A stretch of 64,000 nt of DNA from Prorocentrum cordatum. Lineage: Eukaryota > Sar > Dinophyceae > Prorocentrales > Prorocentraceae. Within the stretch, counting starts at the first letter, position 1. Every line of letters begins with the position of its first letter. The translations under genes and the position numbers were made by a program. Below are positions 11,431-21,882 of the stretch, in pieces. The stretch is taken from contig CAUYUJ010010502.1 in NCBI GenBank assembly GCA_963575745.1, forward strand, positions 407,505-471,504, in the 5' to 3' direction. The notes below the pieces were generated by a model. That model saw nothing but the letters and a program-made list of their open reading frames with translations, did not search any database and was not told the origin of the DNA.

Positions 11431-11787
11431 GGTCGCAACCGGTTGGAGCTCAATCTCGCACAGGATCCCCCCGTGGGCGGGAGGAGAACAGAGCCTCCCT
11501 CCCTGCGGGGATGCGAATCGGAGGCTCCGTCGCCTTCCTTCCACGAGGGGGGCCCCGCGGACGACATCGCAGACGCAGTCGGGTGGAGATCGATCTCGCT
11601 CCAGATCCCCCCGCGGGCGCGAGCAGGCCAGAGCGGAGGCCACAGAAGAGGAGGCCACGACGACCGCCTCGCGCTCTGCCTCTGCTCTCCCTTCTCTCTC
11701 CCCCTCGCTCTCTTCCTCTCCCTTTGCTGTCTGTCTTAGTGTCTCCCTCTTTCTCTCACTCTCTGTCTCTCGGACTTTCTGACTAGA

Positions 11788-11819
<32 letters not shown>

Positions 11820-11880
11820 GTCAATATACTACATGTGCGTGTGTTATGTTTCCTTATGTCTTTCTCTCTCTCTCTCACGT
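11431..11880. repeat. Short duplication and (TC)n tracts
   Basis: Two related segments (about 11440-11500 and 11582-11640) share a GGAGCTCAATCTCG-like start and CAGGATCCCCCCG-like block. CT-rich sequence with pure TC runs follows (about 11785-11815). Confidence 0.6.
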
Positions 11881-12200
11881 TCTCTCTCGATCTTTACTTG
11901 TATCTGTAGCTGGGTGTACACACACATACATATATATAAATAACGGAGCTCCTCTCTATCTGTGTATATATAGTCTCCCTCCTGTCTACGTATGCACATG
12001 TTTCCCAATATCGCCCAAGACTCATCGCCACCCTTCTCCCTCCTAAACCGCTAGCCTCCATCACCTCCACTCCGCACAATACAGCCCGGGACCGACTGTA
12101 GAGGACACTGGAGAGGCAACACGACTTCTCCGAAGGGTAGCCATCTGCTACATAAACTAGGAGGAAATAAAAGGCGATAGGACAGGGCACACGGGTGCCC

Positions 12201-12209
12201 CCCCCCCCC

Positions 12210-12282
<73 letters not shown>

Positions 12283-12290
12283 GCACACAC
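12201..12290. repeat. C-run plus (CA)n microsatellite
   Basis: A 12-13 base C run is followed by CA dinucleotides to about 12280, then degenerate CA-rich sequence to 12352. Confidence 0.95.
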
Positions 12291-12352
12291 AAGCACACGC
12301 ACGCACCCACACACAGACACACACGCTCACACACTGACACACACCCACACAC

Positions 12353-12535
12353 ACTCCAGATTTCGTAATAAAAGGGAGGGGGTCTGGACCCTCCAAGACA
12401 AGCCATTTCAGACCCCCCCTGTGGGAGAGCCCTCCAAAACACCGTCCCCAGACCCCCCCAGGCCCTCCAAGATAGCCTGGAAGAGACCCCCCCCCGAAAT
12501 GAGACCCCCCTCCCTTTATTACGAAATCTGGAGTA
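12353..12535. mobile_element. MITE-like element with 20-bp perfect terminal inverted repeats
   Basis: ACTCCAGATTTCGTAATAAA at 12353-12372 is the exact reverse complement of 12516-12535. Complementarity continues inward to about 35 bases (AAGGGAGGGGGTCT against AGACCCCCCTCCCTT) with one indel. The 183-bp unit has no coding capacity and is internally CCCTCCAAGA-rich. It sits at the edge of the (CA)n array. No convincing target-site duplication is seen. Confidence 0.8.
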
Positions 12536-12720
12536 CCCCGAATCGGAGCCCGAAGTCGGATCGAATCGGAATCGGAATCCAACGAAGCCAAACCGAGTCG
12601 ACGCGGAGGAATCGAACCGGGCCCGGCGAGGGGCGGCGGCGCTGCGAAAAGCGGCCTCGGCGAGGGGAGCCGCTCCTCGGCGGGCCGGGGGCGGCGGCGC
12701 GCGCGCGAGGCGGGGACGTG

Positions 12721-12905
12721 TCCACCTCCACCCCCTCCTCCCCCCCCTCCTCCTCCCCCTCCTCCTCCACCTCCTCCTCCACCTCCTCCTCCTCCTCCTC
12801 CTCCTCCTCCTCCTCTCCTCCTCTCCTCCTCCTCCTCCTCCTCCTCCTCCTCCTCCTCCTCCTCCTCCTCCCTCTCCTCCTCATCACCATCACCATCACC
12901 ATCAC
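12721..12905. repeat. (CTC)n array with a short (ATCACC)n tail
   Basis: CTC triplets with few interruptions, ending in several ATCACC units (about 12882-12905). Confidence 0.95.
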
Positions 12906-13069
12906 ATCCACCGCCTGTGGAGCCGAAACCCTAGGACCCCAGCGGGCGGTGGATATGGACATGTTTTTCTCCAGGGGGCGGTGGATATGGACACGTTCAG
13001 GTCGAAGCCCGCACGAGGAGGAACGACTGAGCCTCACCCAAGTTTGGGGAGGAGAGACTCTCGGCTTCA

Positions 13070-13245
13070 GATCGAGAGTCTCTGAGATCCGGCGGCTCTG
13101 GAGGATGTCTCGGGCGACGCGGCCGTTTCAGAGCGTTCCGGAGCGCTCTGAGAGCGTTCCGGAACGCTCTGGGACGCATGTATCCTTGTCCCAGCCCCGT
13201 TCGATGGATATATTTGGACCCCAGGGGGCCCGAATGCATCGACAG
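13070..13245 (+). repeat. Dispersed repeat family C, copy 1
   Basis: Contains GGCGGCTCTGGAGGATGTCT, then CAGAGCGTTCC and GAGAGCGTTCCGGAAC, and a block CCAGCCCCGTTCGATGGATA. The same order recurs at about 49577-49730 and, truncated, at about 43498-43590. Confidence 0.7.
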
Positions 13246-13667
13246 CAGACGCCTGGCAAGGTCTCCGAACATCGATCCTCCAGGCGGTGGTTATGTATAT
13301 GCATCCCCGCCTCGGAGCGTGTGGGCCTGGCACGGAGCGATGTCACAAGCGAAGGACATACGCCGGAAATGGGTATCAAGAAAACGTCAGCATGATAAAT
13401 CAGACCTTGTAAATCTGGTTGTCTTAACCAGTGGTCTGGGTCTGGCTTTGGAACGTCTGCGGATAAGCAGCGGCAGCAGGAGGGAAAACTGCTGAAGCCA
13501 GAGGCAGCAGCATGGCATAGGGACTCCCCGCTGCAACGTCCCGCCAGAAAACCGCGGGCAACGAGTCCTCCTCCTCCTCCTCCTCCTCGTCCTCCTCCTC
13601 CTCCCCGTCCGAGGGCCTGGAGGCCCCTGCTGTCCCCGAGGCTCCCGATCCCGACGAGGTTGAATTC

Positions 13668-16600
13668 GTGCTAGGCGAAGAGGAGGACCCATGGGCCGAA
13701 GAGCCTAACTTCTGTCCTGACCCGTCGCTTTTTGCTGCTTCTCGTGCTGAGCCTGCTGCTCCTGCTTTCCCCTCCCCGCCCGAGGCCCCCGTCCTTAGGC
13801 CTGGTGGTGAGGCGAACGGCACAGAGGTGGACAGCACTCAGTGGGCGCAGGTTTTGAACGTGAACTCCCAGGCGGGCGAGCCCTCCACTGCTTCGGGGTT
13901 AGGGTCTGCCAGCCTTCCTTCGAATTCAAGTAGCGTTTCAGCCAATCCTGAAGTCAGGCATTCCATAAACATGGGAACCCAGCCCCCCACAGAAGTTTCA
14001 AGTCCAGCCCCTGGTGAGCCCCCTCCTGAGACCATCAACTTTTATGTCCCAGATCAGCTGTGGCACGATTGTCGGGTCCAGGTGGGCTTCACCCCAGGGG
14101 CGTCTCCTGTCTCCTCGGTCTCCCCCCCGCTTCTGTCCTCCGTAGCCTTTTCGCTCGCACAAGAAAGTTGCACAATTGTTTCGGGAATGTACGCTTCGTG
14201 GGCCGAGACCGCGGAGAGAGCGATCTTACACCATCATGGGCTGCAGTCAGCATCGTCGTCTACTTCGGTTTCGCGCACCAGTGGGCCCAAGTTTACAGTG
14301 AAGCCGCTGCGGCAGGCTCAACATACTCGTGATGTGCCTCTGCGTGACCAGAAGGCGCAATGGTGGACGCGTGTCCACACCGTTTTACAGGGCATACATC
14401 GTCATCGTGTGAGGGGCAATGGTCCCAAGAGGATTGAGCAGTGCACCGTGGCGTGCAGTTGTCTTGTTGGAAGCAGGCCTGAGGGAGTGCACACACTTCT
14501 TCGCGACGGTCGTGATCCACCTTGGCAGCAGGTTCTATACGTTTTGAATCAGCCGTGTCAGCATGCGCTCCCCCTTCTTGAGTCGTTCGTGGACATGGCC
14601 AGAAGGGTCAAAGATCGAGCGCAGCGTGCTGCGGTACGCAATTCCTTGGAAGAGTTCAAGTCTTGGGTTGTTGAGCCGTCGGCGCTGGGGGTCCTTCACA
14701 GATCTCTGAAGCCGCAACCGCTCCCTCCGAATGAGGTCTTGAACGGCAGCAACAATGTGGTTTTTCATCCTCGTGATATGATGGATTGCAAGCGACGGGT
14801 CTACCAGAAGTTGTGGGCTCCCAAGGCCATCGATCGGGCAGGTACGGTGGATCTCTTTCGTGAAATCAAGCAGGCTGCTCAGTTGGAACCGATGGAGTCG
14901 ATTACGGCAGCTGACATGTATCGTGCTTCGGGAAAGGTGAAGCCTCGGGCAGGCTTAGGCGTCGATATGTTCACACCACTGGATTATCAACGCTTGCCGA
15001 TTGCAGCAGTATGCGAATTGGCCTTGATATTGAACGCAGTGGAACAGCAGCTCGCATGGCCCGTGCAGACCATGCTCATCATGTGCCGTCCCATTCCAAA
15101 GAAGGTCGTCACCAAGGACAGGGCCATCGGGCTCGTCTCAATGTTGGGGCGCATGTGGTCGCTCATCAGAGAACCACATGTGCAATATTGGTCTAAGGAC
15201 CATACGGAGGCGTGGGACGCGGCGGTGGCTGGCAACTCGTGTCTCAGGGAGGCCTACCTCAGGGCCATCGATGAGGAGCTGGCGCACGCCATGGGTATGA
15301 ACTATGGACATGTTTTGACTGACGTCCAGGAGTTCTACGACTCCATCCCATGGCACTTGCTTGCCAGAGCAGCGCTGCGATTATCATTCCCCCCAGTCAT
15401 TTTATATCTGGAACTTCTGCAGTGTATTGTTTGTCGGGCTTTATTACAGGACGGTGCAGCGACGGACCCAATTGAACCATCCCACTCGGTGGTCCAAGGA
15501 TTACGAAGCGGCACCAGATTCGCACGCATCATGACCCATTTCGTCATGCGCAGAGTCACCCAAGCGAGTCCCCACATGGGGCATCGCTTGTGGGTCGACG
15601 ATATATCACAAAAGGTGGTGGGCTCACGGCAAGAAGTGGTACACAGCCTCATCAGATGTATTGTGAATACTTGTCGGGAACTCGCTGCCCAGAAGTTGAA
15701 AGTATCTCCGAAATCCGTTGGTTTATGCACACATAAGGAGGATGCGGTCAAGTTTGTACGTGCTGTACGGATTCGGGGCTTTCGAATTCAGGCCGTCCAG
15801 CAGGCTCCATACCTCGGCATCGACTTCAGCTGTGGACGGAGAGGAAGAGCCACACGCACGGAGCGAGATCGCAAGCACAAGCAAATGAGTGCAACAATCA
15901 AGAGGTTTTCGCAAGCTTCCAAAAGATATCATCAAATTTCTCGCCTCGAGAAGGCTGGCGGACAGCCAGCTGGCACATACGGGTTTCAAGTTCACGGAGT
16001 GTGTGGCAGCCACCTTACTGATTGCCGACGACGCCTCGCAGAAGCATGTGCAGCACCAACGGCAGGGAGGTGCCTCACCACGCTGTTGGAGTTGCGCGCC
16101 CCACAGGGCGATCCTGCGATTGCGTATCCAGTTCGGCATATCGATACATGGCTCACGATATGGCAGGCTCATCCTGATCTTCGGCGTGGCGTGGCACGTG
16201 TGTGGCCGCAGGTGGTCGCATCAATGCAGGGGGCCTCACCGAGGGACCAGATTAAGAGAGTACAGGGCCCCATCTCGGCAACGGTGCTTCAGTTGCTTCG
16301 TGTGGATTGGCAGCCTATGTCACCTACTGCTTGGTCTTACCAAGGGGACAAAGGCACGACGGAGGAGTGGCAGCTTCCAGATCACATCTACACGGGCAAT
16401 AAATGGTTGGATACTCATGCCCCTCTGGTGGCGGATATCAGACACACGGCTCGACGGCGACTGTGGCTGCATGCTGAAGCTCATTATTGTGGAAGTGGGC
16501 TAGCTGGAGGAGTTGACTCAGAATCATATCGGCTTTTGCTCAAACAACTGGGGGCACAAGATCCTCGACTGAAGGAGGTGATGCTCAATATCGCCACTGG

Positions 16601-17474
16601 TGGTTTCTGGCCCAAGTTGCGGAAAAAGCAGTTCCTCAAATCGTACCGTGGCAACGCCACATGTGACAGGTGTAAGCAGTATGATGAAAGCCCCATGCAC
16701 AGGGCGTGGATTTGCGACAGGAACCAGGGCTCCAAGGCCTACGCGGACTCCGACACGTTCGTGGCGCTGGCCTGCGCGCAGGCTGAGGCGGACGAGGGCT
16801 TCTGGCTCCGAGGCCTCCTCCCAACGGGGTGGGTGCAGGTGCCTGAGCCTTGCCAGGAGGCGGCGTGGACGGTCGCTGGTCTCAACTCGTTCGACGAGGG
16901 CGTCTTCGGCGAGGGCACTGCCGCCGACCCGCTGTGGCTGTTCGGCGACGCGTCGGGCGGCAAGTTCACGGCGTCGGCACGCCTGCGTCGTGTGGGCCTG
17001 GCGGTGGTCCACATGCGGGGCTACGCGGCGATGGCCGCGGTCCGCGGTCCGCTGGCGGGCCCACGGCAGGTTGTGCCGCGCGGCGAGCTCAAGGCGCTGG
17101 CCGTGGCGTTGTGGGGCTCGCGAGGCGCAATGGTCTATGTGTCCGACTGTGACTCGGTGGTTACAGGAGTGTATGCTGGCACTCATCTTCGACCGTCTGG
17201 TGAAGACGCTGATCTGTGGCGTGAAGTCGGAGAGCTGGCACGAGGACGAAGCATCACGGTTTTGTTCACGCATTCCCACTTGACTGCCGCGGATTGGCTC
17301 GTGGACATGGGGTGTCCGCCCTGGTCGTGGGCAACACCATCGTGGACGAGCTGGCGGGGTTGGCGGCAATGGAGGCCCAGATACCCCAAGCCGACCTGGC
17401 CAGAGTATTGCAGCACGAGCGACGTGCATATCTTGTTCGGCTCCGCCTTCTGCGGGCGGCTCTTGACAGCATGA
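13668..17474 (+). CDS. Reverse transcriptase / RNase H polyprotein, C-terminus frameshifted
   Basis: The frame gives about 1268 residues from the GTG at 13668 and is open from 13521; the first ATG in frame is near 13971, so the start is uncertain. Residues 1-330 are Ser/Pro-rich, then helical with no named domain. RT follows: IPKK near residue 470, motif A TDVQEFYDSI with Asp about 552, motif B VVQGLRSGTRF about 609-617, and motif C LWVDD with Asp 644-645 (Val in place of the usual Ala). A Cys-x2-Cys-x8-His-x4-Cys pattern lies at about 998-1015. RNase H carboxylates are visible: FGDAS (Asp about 1094), RGELKAL (Glu about 1140) and VSDCDS (Asp about 1160). The fourth carboxylate lies beyond a one-base loss in the GGG at 17329-17331, so the frame ends in a false tail. 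Confidence 0.85.
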   Translation: MLGEEEDPWAEEPNFCPDPSLFAASRAEPAAPAFPSPPEAPVLRPGGEANGTEVDSTQWAQVLNVNSQAGEPSTASGLGSASLPSNSSSVSANPEVRHSINMGTQPPTEVSSPAPGEPPPETINFYVPDQLWHDCRVQVGFTPGASPVSSVSPPLLSSVAFSLAQESCTIVSGMYASWAETAERAILHHHGLQSASSSTSVSRTSGPKFTVKPLRQAQHTRDVPLRDQKAQWWTRVHTVLQGIHRHRVRGNGPKRIEQCTVACSCLVGSRPEGVHTLLRDGRDPPWQQVLYVLNQPCQHALPLLESFVDMARRVKDRAQRAAVRNSLEEFKSWVVEPSALGVLHRSLKPQPLPPNEVLNGSNNVVFHPRDMMDCKRRVYQKLWAPKAIDRAGTVDLFREIKQAAQLEPMESITAADMYRASGKVKPRAGLGVDMFTPLDYQRLPIAAVCELALILNAVEQQLAWPVQTMLIMCRPIPKKVVTKDRAIGLVSMLGRMWSLIREPHVQYWSKDHTEAWDAAVAGNSCLREAYLRAIDEELAHAMGMNYGHVLTDVQEFYDSIPWHLLARAALRLSFPPVILYLELLQCIVCRALLQDGAATDPIEPSHSVVQGLRSGTRFARIMTHFVMRRVTQASPHMGHRLWVDDISQKVVGSRQEVVHSLIRCIVNTCRELAAQKLKVSPKSVGLCTHKEDAVKFVRAVRIRGFRIQAVQQAPYLGIDFSCGRRGRATRTERDRKHKQMSATIKRFSQASKRYHQISRLEKAGGQPAGTYGFQVHGVCGSHLTDCRRRLAEACAAPTAGRCLTTLLELRAPQGDPAIAYPVRHIDTWLTIWQAHPDLRRGVARVWPQVVASMQGASPRDQIKRVQGPISATVLQLLRVDWQPMSPTAWSYQGDKGTTEEWQLPDHIYTGNKWLDTHAPLVADIRHTARRRLWLHAEAHYCGSGLAGGVDSESYRLLLKQLGAQDPRLKEVMLNIATGGFWPKLRKKQFLKSYRGNATCDRCKQYDESPMHRAWICDRNQGSKAYADSDTFVALACAQAEADEGFWLRGLLPTGWVQVPEPCQEAAWTVAGLNSFDEGVFGEGTAADPLWLFGDASGGKFTASARLRRVGLAVVHMRGYAAMAAVRGPLAGPRQVVPRGELKALAVALWGSRGAMVYVSDCDSVVTGVYAGTHLRPSGEDADLWREVGELARGRSITVLFTHSHLTAADWLVDMGCPPWSWATPSWTSWRGWRQWRPRYPKPTWPEYCSTSDVHILFGSAFCGRLLTA

Positions 17475-17982
17475 AGGCCACGGAAGAGGCCGAGCGCGAG
17501 GTGAGAACCGGAGGCCGTGTGGCCCCGGACCGCCCTCCACCTCCTCCTTCTGCTGCTGCTGTCTCTTCCCTCCTCTCCCTGCATAGATTGTCTGATTGCA
17601 AGCAGAAGTGTTCTCGGTGTTTTTCGTCGGCCTCGAAGGCCAAGATGAAAGCCTGGTGGGGCACCGGGTGCCCTCAGTTATTTAACGTTGATGGCGTGAT
17701 CATGTCTCCTAAGGTAGGTTCTAGAGTGCATGTCATGGGATGGGGGGCTGGGCCCATGTGTCTCACACTCTGAACGTCCATGCTACCCTCGGAGTTTGGT
17801 TTTGCAGCCTCTGCGGGGCAGTTGCTGAAAAGCAGTTGAGGTCCCTGGGTGCCCCGTGTCCTGGGCCCCAGGGTTTGACCAAAGCACGACGTGAATATCT
17901 CGATCGGATCGCTGCTAATAAGCAGCCGAAGGTCCTCAGCCAAGCCGAGCAGAAGGCAAGGCGATCGAGAGCTCTTCCTTAG
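17329..17982 (+). pseudogene. Out-of-frame C-terminus of the RT/RNase H polyprotein
   Basis: Past the GGG at 17329-17331 the coding signal moves to another frame with GNTIVDELAGLAAMEAQIPQ, the last RNase H motif (Gly-Asn...Asp-x-Leu-Ala), followed by an Arg-rich helix and CKQKCSRCF. A second shift at the G run 17742-17747 moves it to a frame with HTLNVHATLGVWFCSLCGAV, a His/Cys pair typical of the terminal finger in these elements, ending at 17980-17982. Both breaks fall in G runs, so they are real one-base losses or homopolymer errors. Confidence 0.75.
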
Positions 17983-17999
17983 TGTGGTCAGAAGTCACT

Positions 18000-18360
18000 T
18001 GCAGTCCGCAACGGGGTCCACTCCACTCCACTCCACTCCTCGTCCTCGTCCTCCTCGTCGGCCTCCTCCACCTTCTCATCATCCAGGCCCTCCATCTTCC
18101 TATTGTGCCATTGGGTTTCATCCTCCACCGGTACCTGCTCCTGCAACCCCCTGAAACACGACCACCCCTTCATCCCCTTCCCCATAGTCGTCTTCGTCAT
18201 CCTCCTCCTCCTGGCCGCCCTGCCCAGTCTGCTCTTCCCGCTCCGTCTCTTCATCCTCTTCCTATCCGGGCCGCTGGAGGCCCACATGGCAACCCGTAGC
18301 CGCGGTCTGGCCCCCCACCCTCCCGGCCAACGTGAATATACCGATATGTGTATATAAATA
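18000..18360. other. CTC/CGTC-rich interval without a gene
   Basis: Short CCACT and CGTCCTC repeats, then pyrimidine-rich sequence. No gene is seen. Confidence 0.6.
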
Positions 18361-18402
18361 TATGTATGTCTGTCTGTCTGTCTGTCTGTCTGGCTGTCTG
18401 GC

Positions 18403-18449
<47 letters not shown>

Positions 18450-19012
18450 GTCTGTCTGTCTCTGTCTGTATGCATGCATACATGCATGTATTTATGTGTG
18501 TATGGATGTTTGATTGTATGTGTGTATGTATGTATGTATGGATTGATGTACGTATGTATATATACATGTATGTATATGTGTATGCACGTATGTATGTATA
18601 TGTGTATGTATATGTGTATGTATGTACGTTTGTATGTGGGTATGTATATATATATATGTATATGTGCGTATGTGCGTATGTATGTATGTCTGCATGCGGT
18701 ATGTAGTTGGGCAGGTAGGTAGGAAGGTAGGTAGGTAGGTATGTGTGCATGCATGTATGTCTGTGTATGTATGTATATGTGTATGTGTATGTGTATGTAT
18801 GCGTGTATGTGTGTATGTGTGTATGTATGTATGTATGTATGTATGCATGCATGCATGCATGCATGCATGCATGCATGCATGCATGCATGTATGTATGTAT
18901 GTATGTATGTGTGTATGTGTGTATGTATATGTGTATGTGTGTATGTATGTATGCACGCATGTATGTATGCATGCATGCATGCATGCATGTGTGTATGTGT
19001 GTGCGTCTGTAA
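18361..19012. repeat. Tetranucleotide array: TGTC, then TATG, then CATG units
   Basis: About 650 bases of tetramers. TGTC/TCTG units predominate at about 18366-18450, TATG/TGTG/TACG variants at about 18500-18840, a pure GCAT run at about 18844-18890 and mixed TATG/CATG to 19000. It is open in several frames on both strands only because the units lack stops. Confidence 0.95.
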
Positions 19013-19082
19013 TTATGTAATGTATATATCCACATTATATATACACATTTTCAGGGAAAGACATACAGATATAACACAAAAA

Positions 19083-19110
19083 AGCAGAGAGAGAGAGAGA
19101 GAGAGAAAAA
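19083..19110. repeat. (AG)n microsatellite
   Basis: A short pure AG run. Confidence 0.9.
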
Positions 19111-19309
19111 CAGATATTGCAGGGAAGCCGGGCTGTGGGCCGCAGGTGGCGTCGGCCCATCTCGAAAGTAAAAGGGTAGAGAGGGGAACTCCGAGGGCTT
19201 GGATGGATGGGGGGGTGGAGAACAGAGGAACGGAGGAAGGGAAAGAAATGTGACGGGATCGCGTAGCAGCCCTATCCGCACTGCTCCGCGGCGCACAGTA
19301 TATGAAAAG

Positions 19310-19680
19310 ATGGCCGCGCGGGGCCTCTTTGGGGCCTCTCGGGGCGTCCTGGGGGCCTCTCGGAGCCTTTTGGGGGCCTCTGCGGGGCCTCTTGGGGGCC
19401 TCGCTGGGGGCTTCTCGGGCCTCTTGGCAGTGTCCTGGAAGCCTCCGGGGGCGTCTAGAGAGCATGCTGGGAGCCCTACACCCCAGATACTGCCCCACGA
19501 CCATCTCTTGGGGCCTTTTGGGGATTCCCTTGGGGCCCCGGGGGCCTCTATTAGGCTGTCTTGGGCGTTCCGAGGACCGTCTCGGGACCCTCCTGAACCG
19601 TCTTGGGGTCCTCTGGAAACGTTTTGGGACCCCCTTCTGGCGCCTCTTGGGCAGCCGCGGACTCTGTTGAGGCCGAAGGA
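19310..19680. repeat. GGGGCCTCTTGG-type degenerate repeat tract, copy 1
   Basis: About 20 imperfect units of CTTGGGGGCCTCT at irregular 12-20 base spacing. The same motif forms tracts at about 20405-20580, 22690-23170, 38050-38690, 56960-57110 and 58250-58400, in either orientation. Confidence 0.75.
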
Positions 19681-19721
19681 GCGAATAAGACAAACACACA
19701 TACACACACGCGTATATACAT

Positions 19722-19765
<44 letters not shown>

Positions 19766-19770
19766 ATGTG
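19722..19770. repeat. (AT)n-(GT)n microsatellite
   Basis: A TA run followed by a GT run. Confidence 0.9.
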
Positions 19771-19869
19771 TATCAGAGTGACGGGGCCCAGTGGACATTC
19801 ACTGTCCCCGGGTGCGTGGCTAAAGTGGGGATCCACGGCAAGGATTCTGCTTCTTGTTTTGTTGCGTCG

Positions 19870-20140
19870 TCCCCCCCGCGACCCGCCCGCGACCCACTCG
19901 CGACCCACCAACGACCCGCCCGCGACCCCACCCGCGACCCACCCGCGACCCACCCGCGATCCACCCCGCGACACACCCGCGACACACCTGCGACCCACCC
20001 CGCGAGCCACCCGCGACCCACCCACGACCCACCTGCGACCCACCCACGACCCACCTGCGACCAACCCGCGACCCACCCACCTGGTACCCACCCGCGACCC
20101 ACGCGCGACCCACCCGCGACCCACCCGCGACCCGCCAACA
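19870..20140. repeat. 11-bp minisatellite, consensus CGCGACCCACC
   Basis: About 24 units, most of them 11 bases, with sporadic CGATCC, CGACAC and TGCGAC variants and a few units of other length. Confidence 0.9.
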
Positions 20141-20289
20141 TTGCTTTAACTGAAAATCGGCACATGCGACGAGCTCGTTGTATACGTTGTGGAAATTAGG
20201 CGCCTGCGGCGGAATTCTTCAGAGCCTCACAGACTGCCGCCGCCCCCGCCGCCCCCTCACTCTTATCTGCTACTGCGGGGTGCTACGAC

Positions 20290-20304
20290 TATATATATAT
20301 AGGT

Positions 20305-20351
<47 letters not shown>

Positions 20352-20382
20352 TATATATATATAAATATAGATATATGTGTGT
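20290..20382. repeat. (AT)n-rich microsatellite
   Basis: Several pure TA runs separated by short interruptions. Confidence 0.95.
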
Positions 20383-20404
20383 GCATCCCTAATGGAGTGA
20401 GACG

Positions 20405-20585
20405 ACTCTGGTTTGGGCCCTCTTGAGGGGCCTCTTGGCGCTTTTCGAAGCCTTCTTGGGGCGTCTCGGCGCGGTCTTGGGGCTCTCTCGAGGCGTGCTG
20501 GACACTTCTTGGGCGGTATGGAGGCCATTCTGGGAGCTCTTGGAACGCTCTCGGGCGGTCCCGGAGCCTCGAGGGCCTCCAGGAG
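20405..20585. repeat. GGGGCCTCTTGG-type degenerate repeat tract, copy 2
   Basis: Same motif as 19310-19680, about 10 units, ending in a G run. Confidence 0.7.
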
Positions 20586-20719
20586 ACCTACCAGCGAGGG
20601 GGGGGGGGGGCAGAATGCACAAGGGAGGTCCCGACCCCAGGGCAGCGGGCCGGGATCTCCTACACACACACATGTATAGACATAGAGAGATAGATATGTA
20701 TATATATATACACACACAT

Positions 20720-20905
20720 ACACGCGCAGTGCCGCACAGCCACCCAGTCACCCAGAGCAGCACGCAGTGCCGCACAGGGACAGCAGTGCCGCCACCCACA
20801 GCAGCACCCAGTGCCGCAGAGCAGCACGCAGTGCCGCCACGCAGTGCCGCACAGCCACCAAGCCACCCGTCGGGTGGCTGCACGCAGTGCCGCTCAGCCA
20901 CCCAA
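20720..20905. repeat. Degenerate minisatellite around GCAGTGCCGC
   Basis: The decamer GCAGTGCCGC recurs about eight times between CAC/CAG-rich spacers. A related core GCAGTGC builds the 10-bp array at 55390-55912. Confidence 0.75.
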
Positions 20906-21082
20906 GCTCTGAGCTGAGCAGCCTGCGGTTCCGCCCGCCGCCAGTGAGCCCGCGCGCCAGGGCGCGCCGCTCGGGGACGCCCTGCGGGGAGTGGCGCGCC
21001 TTCGGGCCGGACGCTCGATCTCGTGCCACCTGTGCGGCGGGGGTTCCCACTGTGGGCTCGCCCGCCATGAGCAGACATGTCA

Positions 21083-21262
21083 GGTGGCGGCATCCGAGCC
21101 CTGCCCCCACCAACCATCGCCTCTCCTGGGTCGAGGGGGGGCAGGGGTAGGGCTCGGACTTCGCCACGTCTTCGGCGAGCTCCGAACCCTATCCCCCGCC
21201 GCCCTTCGAGCTGCCTGAATCGCGGATCGGCGAGGGTAGGGCTCGGACTTCTCGCCGCCGAC
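21083..21262 (+). repeat. Dispersed repeat family D, copy 1
   Basis: Starts GGTGGCGGCATCCGAGCCCT and contains inverted pairs (GGGCTCGG...CCGAACCC type). A downstream block CTTCGAGCTGCCTGAATCG, GATCGGCGAGGGTAG, GCTCGGACTT also recurs, in the same order, at 29802-29970. Confidence 0.75.
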
Positions 21263-21395
21263 ATGCAGGTCCAGACGCTTGCTGCTTGGCGGGAACCTCG
21301 TGAAGCCTTTGGGGGGAGGGAGGCCTTGCAAGCTGGGCCCCTGGGGGAGCACCGGGCTTGCCCCGTGGGCGGTCTCCTCCGCTCCCTTCACCCTT

Positions 21396-21566
21396 GACAT
21401 CGCTCGGACGTCCCTTCTCCGTGCATCTCTCGACTTCGCGCATGTATCCTTCGCAAGATGACCCCAGATGCTCCTCGATGATCGCCGCCGAGGAAAAAAA
21501 AACAAAAAACAAAAAAACAAAACAAAAAAACAAAAAAACAAAAAACGCACACGCCCGAGCGATGCC
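21396..21566. mobile_element. MITE-like element, ATCGCTCGGACG termini, copy 1
   Basis: The left end GACATCGCTCGGACGT (21396-21411) and the right end ACGCCCGAGCGATGCC (21551-21566) are inverted repeats (14 of 16). The interior carries GATGCTCCTCGATGATCGCC and an expanded A/AAAAC tract. A near-identical 18-base direct repeat (GCACCGGGCTTGCCCCGT and its T variant) lies at 21349-21366 and 21569-21586. A second copy is at 56072-56196. Confidence 0.75.
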
Positions 21567-21882
21567 AAGCACCGTGCTTGCCCCGTCAGCCCCGCATCTC
21601 TCCGGTGCCCCTCCCCTTCGGATGCCTCGCCTCGCCTCCACCCCGTGCCCCGCCCCGTCCCCCCGGTGCGCCCATCACCATACCCGGACATTCTTTTGAT
21701 CCGCGGGTCCAGAGCGCACCTCTTCCGGTCGAAGCTGAGCGGCGGGCCGCGCGAAGCTTGAACTAGGCGGAGGGAGGGGAGCACCATACCCAGACATTCG
21801 ACGGCATGATTTTTGTCGGCGCGCGGCCCCAGAGGTCCCGACCCCTGCCCCCTGCCCAGGGGCCAGCTGTTCGTCCCGGCTC

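Larger units (their letters stand above)
13521..17982 (+). mobile_element. Retroelement with RT and RNase H, nearly intact
   Basis: A plus-strand retroelement body. A long open frame starts after a stop at 13518-13520 and runs to 17474. Its product has an RT and an RNase H, and its C-terminus continues in two further frames to a stop at 17980-17982. No endonuclease is recognisable upstream; the 5' side is a Ser-rich CTC tract, so the copy is either 5' truncated or uses an unrecognised ORF1. The 3' side is followed by short CCACT and CGTCCTC repeats. No long terminal repeats were seen, which favours a non-LTR element. Confidence 0.8.

Noticed and set aside
18251-19253. Cys/Met- and His/Thr-rich ORFs
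   Set aside because: Translations of tetranucleotide repeats.
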